Below, piece after piece: positions 53,426 through 63,200 of a DNA stretch of 64,000 bases; the stretch's first letter is position 1, and every line of letters starts with the position of its first letter. Under the pieces are notes generated by a model. It was not told where the DNA came from, did not search any database, and saw only the letters and a program-made list of their open reading frames with translations. This stretch comes from Nitratiruptor sp. YY09-18. Lineage in GTDB: Bacteria > Campylobacterota > Campylobacteria > Campylobacterales > Nitratiruptoraceae. The translations under genes and the position numbers were made by a program. The stretch covers positions 930,001 to 994,000 of the forward strand of contig NZ_AP023065.1 of NCBI RefSeq assembly GCF_016593235.1, written 5' to 3'.

Positions 53426-55825
53426 ATGAGTCAATATATCAAATGGTTCAAAGAAATTGGTGTAAAAGATGTAGCAGAAGTTGGTGGAAAAAATGCAAGT
53501 TTAGGTGAGATGTATAACCATCTCACACCTCTTGGTGTCAAAGTTCCTAATGGCTTTGCAGTAACCGCGACAGCGTATAGACATTATCTGGATGTCAATA
53601 ATCTTTGGGAACCTCTCCAAAAGCTCTTTGAAGATTTCAATCCTGATGATATCAATCAGCTCAAAAGAGTTGGAAAAACTGCCAGAGAGATGATTATGAA
53701 GGGGGAAGTCCCAAAAGATTTAAAAGAAGAGATTCTAAAGGGCTATGAAAAGCTAAAACGAGAGTATGGAGAAGATGTAAGTCTTGCTGTCAGAAGCTCC
53801 GCAACTGCAGAGGATTCCCCAACTGCTTCTTTTGCCGGACAAAATGAGACCTATCTCAATATCAAAGGTGACAACAATCTTTTATGGGCATATAAAATGT
53901 GTCTTGCATCCAATTTTACTGATAGATCAATCAACTATAAGTATGTCCACCATTTCGATCCAATGAAGGTCTATCTTTCCGTTGTGATTATGAAAATGGT
54001 GCGCAGCGATATTGGAAGCAGTGGCGTCATGTTTAGTATCGATACAGAGACCGGTTTTCGCGACGTTGTATTTATCAATGCAGCATGGGGGCTTGGAGAA
54101 AATGTAGTACAAGGTACTATCGATCCTGATGCATTTTATGTGCATAAACCCACCTTCAAAAAAGGTCACAGAGCAGTTCTCAAACGCAAAAGAGGCTCCA
54201 AAGAAAAGATGATGGTCTTTAGCGAGACACTCGAAAAGGCAAATCTAGCTGAGCAGTTTACAAAAAATGTCCCTACACCAATTGAAAAAAGAATGAAATT
54301 TGCAATAACGGATGAAGAGATTTTAAAGCTAGCAGATTGGGCGATGAAGATTGAAGAACACTACAGCGAAGTAAACAAACGATATACACCTATGGATATG
54401 GAGTGGGCAAAAGATGGCATCGATGGAGAGCTTTATATGGTGCAAGCGCGCCCTGAGACAGTCCACTCTCAAGAAAAGATCACGGAGTTTGAGATCTATA
54501 GGCTCAAAGAGAAAGGAAAAGTCCTCCTCACCGGTAATGCTGTAGGTGAAAAGATAGGTGCTGGTAGAGTAAAAATCATGTACTCTATGGCTGAGGCTGA
54601 CAAGTTTAATGAAGGCGATGTGCTTGTAGCTCCTACAACAAGCCCTGACTGGGAGCCAGTGATGAAAAAAGCAAGTGCCATCATCACTGAAACTGGTGGG
54701 AGAACCTGTCATGCAGCAATTGTGAGTAGAGAGCTTGGAAAACCTGCAGTTGTGGGTGCAAAAAATGCTACAAAAGTACTTCATGACAATCAGCCTGTGA
54801 CAGTGAGTTGTGCCGAAGGTGAGATAGGAAAAGTCTATGATGGAATTTTGCCTTATGAAGTAGAAAAGGTAGATATCTCCAAACTCCCTCGACCAAAAAC
54901 AAAAATTATGATGAATCTTGGCAACCCAGAACTTGCCTTTAGTCTTGCCAAATTGCCTGTAGATGGTATCGGCCTTGCAAGAATGGAGTTTATTATCAAT
55001 AACTATATCAAAGCCCATCCCATGGCAATAAAACATCCAGAACTCCTCAGCGATACCGAACGTGCACTCATCGATGAGCTTGCATTTCCATATGAGGGAG
55101 ATGCGGAGGATTTTTTTGTAAAGACTCTTAGCGAGGGGGTAGCGACAATCGCAAGCTGTGTCTATCCCAAAAAGTGCATCGTGCGTATGAGTGATTTTAA
55201 ATCCAACGAATATGCAAACCTGCTTGGAGGTCGCCATTTCGAACCGATTGAAGATAACCCAATGCTAGGATTTCGTGGGGCTGCGCGCTATACTCATCCA
55301 AACTATGCCGAAGGTTTTGAGTTAGAGTGTAAAGCGATGAAACGTGCAATTGAAGAGATGGGGTTTGACAATATTGTCTTGATGATACCATTTTGCCGAA
55401 GGGTTGATGAAGCAAAACGGGTTAAAAGAGCTATGGTAGAGCATGGTTTGGATAAGGTACAAATCTATATGATGTGTGAAATTCCAAATAACGTAATCCA
55501 AATAGATGAATTTTTGCAAGTTTATGATGGTATCAGTATCGGTACAAATGATCTTACACAGCTTACATTAGGAGTAGACCGAGATAGCGAAATTGTAGCA
55601 TTCGATTATGACGAAAGAGACCCTGGAGTGAAAAAGATGGTACAGCTAGCAGTAGAAGGTGCAAAACGCCACAATAAATATTCTGGACTTTGTGGACAGG
55701 CACCATCTGATTACCCTGAATTTGCAGAGTTTTTAGTCAAAATCGGTATAGAGTCTATGAGCCTCAATCCCGATAGTGTCCTCAAAATCATAAAAGATGT
55801 GGCGGAGATGGAAAATGACAATTGA
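53426..55825 (+). CDS. ppsA: PpsA, phosphoenolpyruvate synthase
   Basis: Makes PEP from pyruvate with ATP giving AMP and phosphate, the entry to gluconeogenesis. The 799-residue protein has an N-terminal ATP-grasp (GGKNASLGEM, VRSSATAEDSPTASFAGQNE). The swivelling phosphohistidine domain has His429 in GGRTCHAAIVSREL. The C-terminal PEP barrel has GLARMEFI, GFRGAARY, SIGTNDLTQLTLGVDRDS and GLCGQAPSDYPEF with the catalytic Cys. All three parts are complete. AAGGAG precedes the start. Confidence 0.97.
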   Translation: MSQYIKWFKEIGVKDVAEVGGKNASLGEMYNHLTPLGVKVPNGFAVTATAYRHYLDVNNLWEPLQKLFEDFNPDDINQLKRVGKTAREMIMKGEVPKDLKEEILKGYEKLKREYGEDVSLAVRSSATAEDSPTASFAGQNETYLNIKGDNNLLWAYKMCLASNFTDRSINYKYVHHFDPMKVYLSVVIMKMVRSDIGSSGVMFSIDTETGFRDVVFINAAWGLGENVVQGTIDPDAFYVHKPTFKKGHRAVLKRKRGSKEKMMVFSETLEKANLAEQFTKNVPTPIEKRMKFAITDEEILKLADWAMKIEEHYSEVNKRYTPMDMEWAKDGIDGELYMVQARPETVHSQEKITEFEIYRLKEKGKVLLTGNAVGEKIGAGRVKIMYSMAEADKFNEGDVLVAPTTSPDWEPVMKKASAIITETGGRTCHAAIVSRELGKPAVVGAKNATKVLHDNQPVTVSCAEGEIGKVYDGILPYEVEKVDISKLPRPKTKIMMNLGNPELAFSLAKLPVDGIGLARMEFIINNYIKAHPMAIKHPELLSDTERALIDELAFPYEGDAEDFFVKTLSEGVATIASCVYPKKCIVRMSDFKSNEYANLLGGRHFEPIEDNPMLGFRGAARYTHPNYAEGFELECKAMKRAIEEMGFDNIVLMIPFCRRVDEAKRVKRAMVEHGLDKVQIYMMCEIPNNVIQIDEFLQVYDGISIGTNDLTQLTLGVDRDSEIVAFDYDERDPGVKKMVQLAVEGAKRHNKYSGLCGQAPSDYPEFAEFLVKIGIESMSLNPDSVLKIIKDVAEMENDN

Positions 55826-57203
55826 GATTAGTTACGGTGCAGCCGAAGTAGTTACCGGTTCATGCCATTTTGTCAAATTTGATGATGGCACGAAAATTTT
55901 AGTCGATTGTGGAATGTTCCAAGGATTGGATGAATGGAAAAACTATGAACCTCTAGGTTTTGATCCAAGCCAGATTGATTATCTACTCGTCACACATGGT
56001 CATCTCGACCATGTAGGACGCATACCACTTCTTTATAAAGAGGGTTTTCGAGGTAAAATCATTGCAACCCCCGCTACATTTGATCTTATGAAAATAGTAC
56101 TCCTTGATACTGCACACCTTATGGCCGAAGATTATGCCACAGCTTTCAAAAAAGCGCAGCGTCGCGGTGAAGAGGAGAGTGTCAAAAAACCACTTTATAG
56201 CAAAGAGGATGTCAAAGCAGCACTACGCCTTCCACGTCGCACTGTCAAATATGGCCAAACTTTCAAACTAGCACGCAACATAACAGTACGCTATAAAGAT
56301 GCTGGCCATATTGTAGGAGCAGCCTTTATAGAAATAGAATATCAAGATGGCAATATTCATAAACATGTAGTATTCAGCGGGGATTTGGGAAATAGACAAG
56401 TTCACCTCAATCCTCCCCCGCAGACAGCCTTCGCATCTGCTAACGTTTTTGTAGAGAGTACGTATGGAGATAGATTGCACAAAGATTATGCATCGAGTGT
56501 TGCAGAGTTTAAAGAGGTTATTTTGAAAACTCTCAAACACGATGGAACCGTTCTCATCCCATCATTTGCAATTGAGAGGACACAGCAGCTACTTTGTATT
56601 CTTGGCGAGATGTCACGCAAAGGTGAGCTACCACACCGCACTGAAGTTTTTCTTGACTCCCCTATGGCAATCAAAACTACAAGGGTATATGAAAAATATA
56701 AAAACCTCCTCTCAGACTATTGCAAAAATCTCGATGAACCTTTCTCCTTTCCAAATCTTCGGTTTGCTACTACTACGAATGCTTCTAAACGCATAAATGG
56801 CAAAAAAGGTCCAAACATCATAATTGCTGGAAGCGGAATGTGTAATGGTGGGCGTATTTTGCACCATTTTAAACACCGCATCTGGGATAAGCGCAATGCT
56901 GTTATATTTGTAGGATATCAAGCCGAAGGTACTCTTGGAAGAGAAATAATCGAGGGTGCAAAATTTATTGAAATTTATGGTGAACGTATCAAAGTCAATG
57001 CGCAAATCTATACAATAAACGGCTTTTCAGCTCATGCTGATCAAAAAGAACTCACAGACTGGCTCAGTGCAATAGATGGTCTTCAAAAGATTTTTCTTAT
57101 CCATGGTGAAGAGGATAAGCAGCAAATTTTCAAAAAACATCTCATACAGACTTTGCACAAAAAGGTGCATATAGTAAAACAAGGTGAAATTATTCATCTT
57201 TAA
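55815..57203 (+). CDS. Metallo-beta-lactamase/beta-CASP ribonuclease-like protein
   Basis: A 462-residue protein with a zinc-dependent MBL nuclease core and beta-CASP insert, as in CPSF-73 and RNase J relatives. Metal site motifs are VTHGHLDHVGRIP, DAGHIVGAAF and FSGDLGNR. The beta-CASP part has STYGDRLH, IPSFAIERTQQLL, DSPMAIKTT and GSGMCNGGRILHH; the C-terminal FSAHADQ and LIHGEEDK complete it. The start is ATG 55815, overlapping ppsA by 11 bases. The family processes or degrades RNA; its place in a carbon operon is unexplained. Confidence 0.88.
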   Translation: MTIEISYGAAEVVTGSCHFVKFDDGTKILVDCGMFQGLDEWKNYEPLGFDPSQIDYLLVTHGHLDHVGRIPLLYKEGFRGKIIATPATFDLMKIVLLDTAHLMAEDYATAFKKAQRRGEEESVKKPLYSKEDVKAALRLPRRTVKYGQTFKLARNITVRYKDAGHIVGAAFIEIEYQDGNIHKHVVFSGDLGNRQVHLNPPPQTAFASANVFVESTYGDRLHKDYASSVAEFKEVILKTLKHDGTVLIPSFAIERTQQLLCILGEMSRKGELPHRTEVFLDSPMAIKTTRVYEKYKNLLSDYCKNLDEPFSFPNLRFATTTNASKRINGKKGPNIIIAGSGMCNGGRILHHFKHRIWDKRNAVIFVGYQAEGTLGREIIEGAKFIEIYGERIKVNAQIYTINGFSAHADQKELTDWLSAIDGLQKIFLIHGEEDKQQIFKKHLIQTLHKKVHIVKQGEIIHL

Positions 57204-57247
57204 TTAAAAAATAGATACTATTAAGCAAACAAAAAAGAGGAGAAGAT

Positions 57248-58261
57248 ATGAAAAAGGTAGCAATTAACGGTCTTGGACGTATAGGCAAATTGGTGCTTTG
57301 GCACTATATTGTCAATAACCCAAAAAATATCGAGATAACAGTAGCCAATGGGGGAAGCGGTACTGCTGAAGATCTTGCATATATGCTCAAATATGACTCT
57401 GTTCATGGAAAATTTCCCGCACCCGTAGAATATGGTGATGACTATCTTAAAGTTGGAGACCAAGAAATTAAACTTGTAACAGGCAGAGACCCCGAAAAGT
57501 TACCTTGGAAAGATCTTGGTGTAGATATTGTATTGGAGTGTACAGGACATTTTACAAAAAGAGATGATGCAGCAAAACACTTAAAAGCGGGTGCAAAAAA
57601 AGTAATTATCTCTGCACCGAGCAAAGATGCAGAGCTTACAATTGTTATGGGCGTCAACCAAGACTGGTATGATCCAAACAAACATGATGTTATCTCCAAC
57701 GCAAGCTGTACTACCAACTCTTTAGCTCCAGCAATCAAAGTGCTCAATGATAATTTTGGCATTGAGAGTGCACTTGTAACAACTGTCCATGCATACACCT
57801 CATCTCAAGCAATTGTTGATAGAAAAAATCCTGGAAAGCACAGACGAGGAAGAGCTGCTGCAGCAAACATTATTCCTACAAGTACAGGTGCAGCAATCGC
57901 CACTACAAAAGTTATCCCAGAGCTTCAAGGTAAAATGAATGCATTGGCGCTTCGCGTTCCGGTGCCAGATGTTGCAATCACAGATATTAGCGCAACGCTC
58001 AAAAAAGAGGTTTCTAGCGAAGAGGTAAACAAGGCATTTGAAGAGGCGATGCAAGGAAACCTCAAAGGAATTTTGGAAATTACTTACGATGAAGTTGTCT
58101 CAAGCGATATTGTCAACAATCCTCACTCCTCTATCATCGATGGGCTCTCCACAATGGTAGTCGATGGCAACAAGGTAAAAGTATTTGCATGGTATGACAA
58201 TGAGTATGGATACTCTGGCCGCCTCTTAGAGCTTGCTGACTATATTGCTGAAAGGATGTAA
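57248..58261 (+). CDS. gap: Glyceraldehyde-3-phosphate dehydrogenase, possibly NADP-using
   Basis: A 337-residue GAPDH with the catalytic loop SNASCTTNSLAP and partner His in a downstream loop. The N-terminal fold is INGLGRIGKL, and AMNALALRVPVP-like MNALALRVPVPDVAITD and WYDNEYGYSGRLLELA are present. After the second strand the sequence reads VANGGSGT: the Asp that selects NAD (VAINDL in NAD enzymes) is Gly35. GapB-type NADP enzymes also lose this Asp, so NADP or dual use is likely. GAGGAGAAG serves as ribosome site. It abuts gpmA. Confidence 0.95.
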   Translation: MKKVAINGLGRIGKLVLWHYIVNNPKNIEITVANGGSGTAEDLAYMLKYDSVHGKFPAPVEYGDDYLKVGDQEIKLVTGRDPEKLPWKDLGVDIVLECTGHFTKRDDAAKHLKAGAKKVIISAPSKDAELTIVMGVNQDWYDPNKHDVISNASCTTNSLAPAIKVLNDNFGIESALVTTVHAYTSSQAIVDRKNPGKHRRGRAAAANIIPTSTGAAIATTKVIPELQGKMNALALRVPVPDVAITDISATLKKEVSSEEVNKAFEEAMQGNLKGILEITYDEVVSSDIVNNPHSSIIDGLSTMVVDGNKVKVFAWYDNEYGYSGRLLELADYIAERM

Positions 58262-58954
58262 ATGAAGCTTATATTAATAAGACATGGACAAAGCATATGG
58301 AACGCTAAAAATCTCTTCACTGGCTGGATTGATGTGGAACTCAGTGAAAAGGGAAAAGAGGAAGCAAAAAAGGCTGGTAAACTTCTCAAAGAAGCCGAAA
58401 TTTTTCCAAATATCTGCTATACATCATATCTCAAACGTGCTATTCATACAGCTCAAATTGCTCTGAATGAATTAGGCTGGGAGCATATCGATGTACTTCG
58501 CAGCTGGAAACTCAATGAGCGTCACTATGGAGACTGGCAAGGTAAAAACAAAGATGAGGTGAAAGAAAAGTATGGTGATGAGCTCTTCATGGCAGTGCGC
58601 CGCGGATATGACACTCCTCCACCCCCAATCGAGGAGAGTGAACCAGATTTTGAGGAGCGCTATCCAGTCGATCCAAAATATGCAAATATCGACTATCATC
58701 CAAAGAGTGAATCACTCAAAGATACAAGAGAACGGGTAATTGAATATTTTTATGAGGAAATCGTACCCTCATTGATGGTATATGATGACGTCATGATTGC
58801 AGCACATGGCAACTCATTAAGAGCACTCATCATGTTTTTGGAGAATATTGCACCAGAAGATATCCATAAAATTGAAATTCCTACAGGCACACCTATCGTG
58901 TATGATCTTACAAAAGAGCTCAAAATTAAAAACAAAACAATCTATAACCACTAA
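58262..58954 (+). CDS. gpmA: 2,3-bisphosphoglycerate-dependent phosphoglycerate mutase
   Basis: Interconverts 3- and 2-phosphoglycerate. The 230-residue protein has the phosphohistidine motif LIRHGQSIWNAKNLFTGWID, LKRAIHTAQIAL, SWKLNERHYGDWQGKNK and the second active-site His in AAHGNSLRALI. All line up with GpmA. Campylobacter and Helicobacter use the unrelated cofactor-independent enzyme, so this one may have been acquired. It starts one base after the gap stop and ends the block at a hairpin. Confidence 0.96.
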   Translation: MKLILIRHGQSIWNAKNLFTGWIDVELSEKGKEEAKKAGKLLKEAEIFPNICYTSYLKRAIHTAQIALNELGWEHIDVLRSWKLNERHYGDWQGKNKDEVKEKYGDELFMAVRRGYDTPPPPIEESEPDFEERYPVDPKYANIDYHPKSESLKDTRERVIEYFYEEIVPSLMVYDDVMIAAHGNSLRALIMFLENIAPEDIHKIEIPTGTPIVYDLTKELKIKNKTIYNH

Positions 58955-58977
58955 GGGGTTTTGCCCCCCTCTTTTGT
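58954..58977 (+). terminator. Likely intrinsic terminator after gpmA
   Basis: AGGGG, seven bases, then CCCCT forms a short G+C-rich stem starting at the last base of the gpmA stop codon, followed by CTTTTGTT. The stem is only five pairs but ends the long plus-strand carbon block, and a new promoter follows at once. Confidence 0.55.
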
Positions 58978-58983
58978 TATAAT
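58975..58983 (+). promoter_or_regulatory. Extended -10 promoter of the aminomutase-like gene
   Basis: TGTTATAAT is a perfect -10 hexamer (58978-58983) with a TGn extension, 22 bases before the TTG start of the next gene. There is no -35 match, as expected for extended -10 promoters. It overlaps the T-run of the preceding terminator. Confidence 0.6.
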
Positions 58984-59005
58984 ACGCCCTAAAAAAGGAG
59001 CTTTG

Positions 59006-60280
59006 TTGGAGTACAGGGCGTATAATGCAAAAAGTTTCAAGAAAATCCCTCAAATACAGCGTTTTTTATCTAATGAAGATATTGAAAATATCGAAATAGC
59101 TGCGCTCGTTTTTCCATTTAAGGTTAATAATTATCTCATTGATAAACTTATCGATTGGGAAAACTATCAAAATGATCCCATTTTTCGCCTTGTTTTTCCT
59201 CACAAAGATATGCTTTTTCCCCAAGATTATGAAAAACTCAAAACTCTCTATAAAAAGGGCGACAAAGAAGCTTTAAATAAAGCTGTGTATGATATACGCA
59301 TGAGGATGAATCCTCATCCGGCTGATCAAAAGAGCAATGTCCCCACAATCAATGGCAAAGAGCTTATAGGCTCCCAACATAAATACAAAGAGACGATCCT
59401 CTTTTTCCCAAAACAGGGGCAAACATGCCATGCCTATTGTAGTTTTTGTTTTAGATGGCCACAGTTTACCGGAATAAATGAGCTCAAATTTGCCATGAAA
59501 GAAGTAGACCTTTTAATAGAATACATTAAAGCTCATCCTGCTATTACGGATCTCATTTTTACTGGCGGCGATCCACTTATTATGAATACAAAACTACTTC
59601 GCAGCTATATAGAACCTATCTTAAAAGCAAAAATCCCTCATCTACAAAATATTCGTTTTGGTACAAAAACACTAGGTTTCTGGCCATACAGATTTTTAAC
59701 TGATAAAGATGCAGATGACCTTTTAAAACTATTTGAAGAGATTGTGGCACATGGATATCATTTAGCCTTTATGGCTCACTTCAACCATTACCGAGAACTT
59801 GAAACGGATGAAGTAAAAGAGGCAGTAAAACGTATCCAGCAAACAGGAGCCATTATCAGAACCCAAGCCCCTCTTTTACGGCATATCAATGATAGTAGCA
59901 AAGTTTGGGAAAAGATGTGGAAAAAACAAGTGCACATGGGAATGGTTCCATACTACATGTTTATCGCAAGAGATACGGGTGCCCAGCACTATTTTGGTAT
60001 TTCATTGGTAGAGGCTTGGAAGATTTTTAAAGATGCCCTCTCAAATGTAAGCGGATTAGCTAGAACGGTTCGAGGACCTAGCATGAGTGCAGCTCCTGGC
60101 AAAATTGCAATAAGTGGGGTCAGTGAAATCAATGGAGAAAAAGTAATAGTTTTAAATATGCTTCAAGCTAAAAATCCAGAATTTGTAGATATTCCATTTT
60201 TTGCAAAATATGATGAAAAAGCTCAGTGGATTGATGAGCTGGAGCCTGCATTTGGTGGAAAGTTTTTGTTTGAGAAGTAG
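59006..60280 (+). CDS. Lysine-2,3-aminomutase-like radical SAM protein
   Basis: A 424-residue member of the KamA/AblA family, which moves amino groups using radical SAM and PLP. The start is TTG 59006, five bases after AAGGAG; the open frame begins at 58961, inside the promoter. The cluster motif is CHAYCSFC (Cys141, Cys145, Cys148). FTGGDPLIMNTKLL, RFGTKTLGFWPYRF and APLLRHIND are family-like. In KamA the PLP Lys follows in a GxxVPxY-like segment; here MVPYYMFIARDTG is seen but the exact Lys is uncertain. It may make beta-lysine as an osmolyte or act on another substrate. Confidence 0.8.
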   Translation: MEYRAYNAKSFKKIPQIQRFLSNEDIENIEIAALVFPFKVNNYLIDKLIDWENYQNDPIFRLVFPHKDMLFPQDYEKLKTLYKKGDKEALNKAVYDIRMRMNPHPADQKSNVPTINGKELIGSQHKYKETILFFPKQGQTCHAYCSFCFRWPQFTGINELKFAMKEVDLLIEYIKAHPAITDLIFTGGDPLIMNTKLLRSYIEPILKAKIPHLQNIRFGTKTLGFWPYRFLTDKDADDLLKLFEEIVAHGYHLAFMAHFNHYRELETDEVKEAVKRIQQTGAIIRTQAPLLRHINDSSKVWEKMWKKQVHMGMVPYYMFIARDTGAQHYFGISLVEAWKIFKDALSNVSGLARTVRGPSMSAAPGKIAISGVSEINGEKVIVLNMLQAKNPEFVDIPFFAKYDEKAQWIDELEPAFGGKFLFEK

Positions 60281-60296
60281 GCAAAGGCCTACTTCT
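60273..60296. terminator. Hairpin spanning two convergent stop codons, likely bidirectional terminator
   Basis: A perfect 10-base inverted repeat, AGAAGTAGGC, a four-base loop (AAAG), then GCCTACTTCT. It contains the stop codon of the aminomutase-like gene on the plus strand and that of the RND permease on the minus strand. No long T-run follows on either side. Confidence 0.6.
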
Positions 60297-63200
60297 TGTA
60301 AAAGAGATAGTATAGACTTGGTAAGACAAGAAGAGTCACCAGTGTTGATGTTACGATACCACCTACAACAACCACAGCCAACGGATACTCTATCTCACTT
60401 CCCACACCCGTTGCATACAGAAGCGGTAAAATACCAAAAAGTGTGGTCATTGCTGTCATTAGTACTGGTCGAAGTCGCAGAAGTGTCGCATCCTTGACTA
60501 AAATGAGCATCTTTACATCAGGAAAACGTTTTTGAAGCTCCTCTATGAAACTCACAAGCACAATACCATTGAGTACCGCAATGGCGATAATGACGATAAA
60601 ACCGATAATTGCAGCAATGGAGAGGTAAATATCGGCGACTAATACCGCAATGATGGAGCCAATAATACCAAGAGGGACACCAAGCAAGATGATTATCGCT
60701 TTTTTAAAGCTGTTGAAAGCCGTGTAGAGTAAAAGGAGTATCAATAGCAGTACTGCTGGAATGATAACAGCCAATTTTTTGGTCGCTTCTTGCATGTTTT
60801 TAAAGTCACCTGCCCACTGGATATAGTATCCTGCCGGAAAATGCAGATTTTTATGAATCTTTTCATTGGCCTCTTTCACAAAAGAAGCGATATCTCGCCC
60901 TTCCACATCAAAGGATATGAGCATATAGCGAGAAAGATTTTCTCGTTTTATAAAGGATGGTCCTTGAATAATCTGGATATCTGCTACTTCTTTGAGACGC
61001 GCCACTTTGCCGTCTGGGGCTCTGAGCAGAATATTTTGCAAACTTTCAACGTCACGGCTTCCTTTTGGTTTGATAACGATAGGAAACCTCTTAATCCCTT
61101 CAAATTTATCGGTTATCGCATCTTCACCTAGTAGATAACGCACCACATCCATAATATCTTCTGCTGTGAGTGAGTATCTCGCCATCGCTAAGTAGTTTGG
61201 TTTGATCACGATTTGAGCTTGTCCAAGCTGTGATTCGATCTCAATAGATCTAAGCCCATCGATATGCGAAAGAATATCTTTGATTTTTGATGCAAGATTT
61301 GCAAGAATTTTTTGATCTTCTCCAAAGATTTTTACAGCAAGTTCTGCTTTAACTCCCTCTAGCAGCTCTTCTATACGCATGGCGATTGGCTGTGTTGGAA
61401 CAAACTGTACAAAGTCATAGCGCTTCTCAAGCTCTTCGCTCATTTTTGCCTCTAACGCTTTGATATCAAACTCTTTTTTCTTCAGTCCTACCAAAATTTC
61501 CATATAATTTGGACCGGCAGTTTCGCCTTTTTCGCTTCTACCTATCATTGCCAAAACAAAATCCACATACTCAGGATACTCTTTTTTTATGAAGTTTTCT
61601 ATATCTTTACTCAGTCCCACCGTTTGAGACAGAGCCGTTCCTGGAATGGCGATGACACGATACATAATAGACTCTTCATTGAGTTTTGGCATAAATTCAC
61701 GCCCTTGCTGTGTAAGCAGATATGCCAATACCGCAAAGAGTATGAATGATACTGCCACAACACTCTTTGAATATTTCAAAGCACCTACAAGTAGTGGTGT
61801 ATATAATTTTTTGATCCAAACCACAAGTGGCGATTCGCTAAACTTTACCGGTTTTAAAAGATAGTAGTTCAAAACGGGAACTAACACAAGAGCTACTACA
61901 ATGGAAGCAAGCATCACAAATACGATATTAATAGCCATAGGCGCATAGAGCTTTCCTGTAAGCCCTCCGAGACTCAAAAGCGGAATAAAGGTTGCAGCGA
62001 TGATGAAAATTGCAAAAATAACAGGTTTTGTCACTTGCGCTGCAGCCTCTGCTATGAGCTTCAGTTTCGATTCATTTGGATGCTCTTGAATAAGTCTAAA
62101 AGAGTTTTCTACGACAACTATCGTTCCATCAACGATCATACCGATTGCAATGGCAAGTCCACTAAGACTCATAAGATTTGCGCTCATACCAAAATAGTCC
62201 ATCATCAAAAAAGCGATAAGCAAGGAGATAGGAAGTGATAATACAACAATAAAAGCGCTTCTGACTTCAAACAAGAACAAAAACAAAATAACACTCACAA
62301 GTACCGCACCCATAATTAAAGAAGAGGTCATTGTGTGGACTGCTTTTTTGGTAATTTCACTTCTATCATAAATTGTCTGGACTCTTACATTTTTGGGAAG
62401 TGCGGCGTTGATCTCTTTGACTTTCTCTTTGAGTCTGTCCACCACTTTGGCTGCATTAGTACCGGTTCTTTGCAGTACCATCCCAAACATCGTCTCTTTT
62501 CCATTGAGAGTCACCGCACCAAAACGCATTCTTTTGCCCTCTTTGACAACTGCCACATCTTCAATTTTGATAGCCTTGATACCCGAAGATTTGATGACAC
62601 TCTTGCGTATTTGATCAAGATTTTCATAAAAGCCACTGCCTCGAATGATATACTGCTCTTTGTTGAATTCTAAATATTGTCCCCCTGCACTTTTGTTTGT
62701 TCTTTGCAGTGCATCGATAACATCTTCATATGTCACTTTCAAAGCTTGCAGTTTTTTAGGATCAATCACAACTTCAATCTGCTTTTCAAATCCGCCCCAA
62801 CCGATAACCTCTTCTACTCCATCAACGGTTTTGAACATTGGATGTACCAAAAAGTCTTGCAACTCTCTAAGCTTCGTTAATGAAACACCATCGCCTTTTA
62901 GCTGGTACCAAAACACCTGACCCAGTCCAGTGGTATTTGGTCCCATAACAGGCTTTCCAAAACCTTTTGGTATATCGACGGTTGCAAGTCTTTCGCTCAC
63001 AAGCTGACGTAAAAAGTAGATATCGTATTTGTCTTCAAAAAAGATGCTTACGTAACTGAGACCAAAAATGGAATTGGACATAATCAGTTTTACTCCGGGA
63101 AGTCCAGCCATAGCCGATTCGATCGGATAGGTGATGAGTCTTTCGATGATTTCTGGGCTGTTACCCGGGCTTTCGGTATAGATGATCACCTGTTTGGGGG

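Noticed and set aside
54329-55237. A 302-codon open frame on the minus strand inside ppsA
   Set aside because: It lies fully antisense to a complete, highly conserved PEP synthase; its translation is rich in Cys, His and Phe with no domain, and it has no ribosome site. It is a codon-bias shadow.
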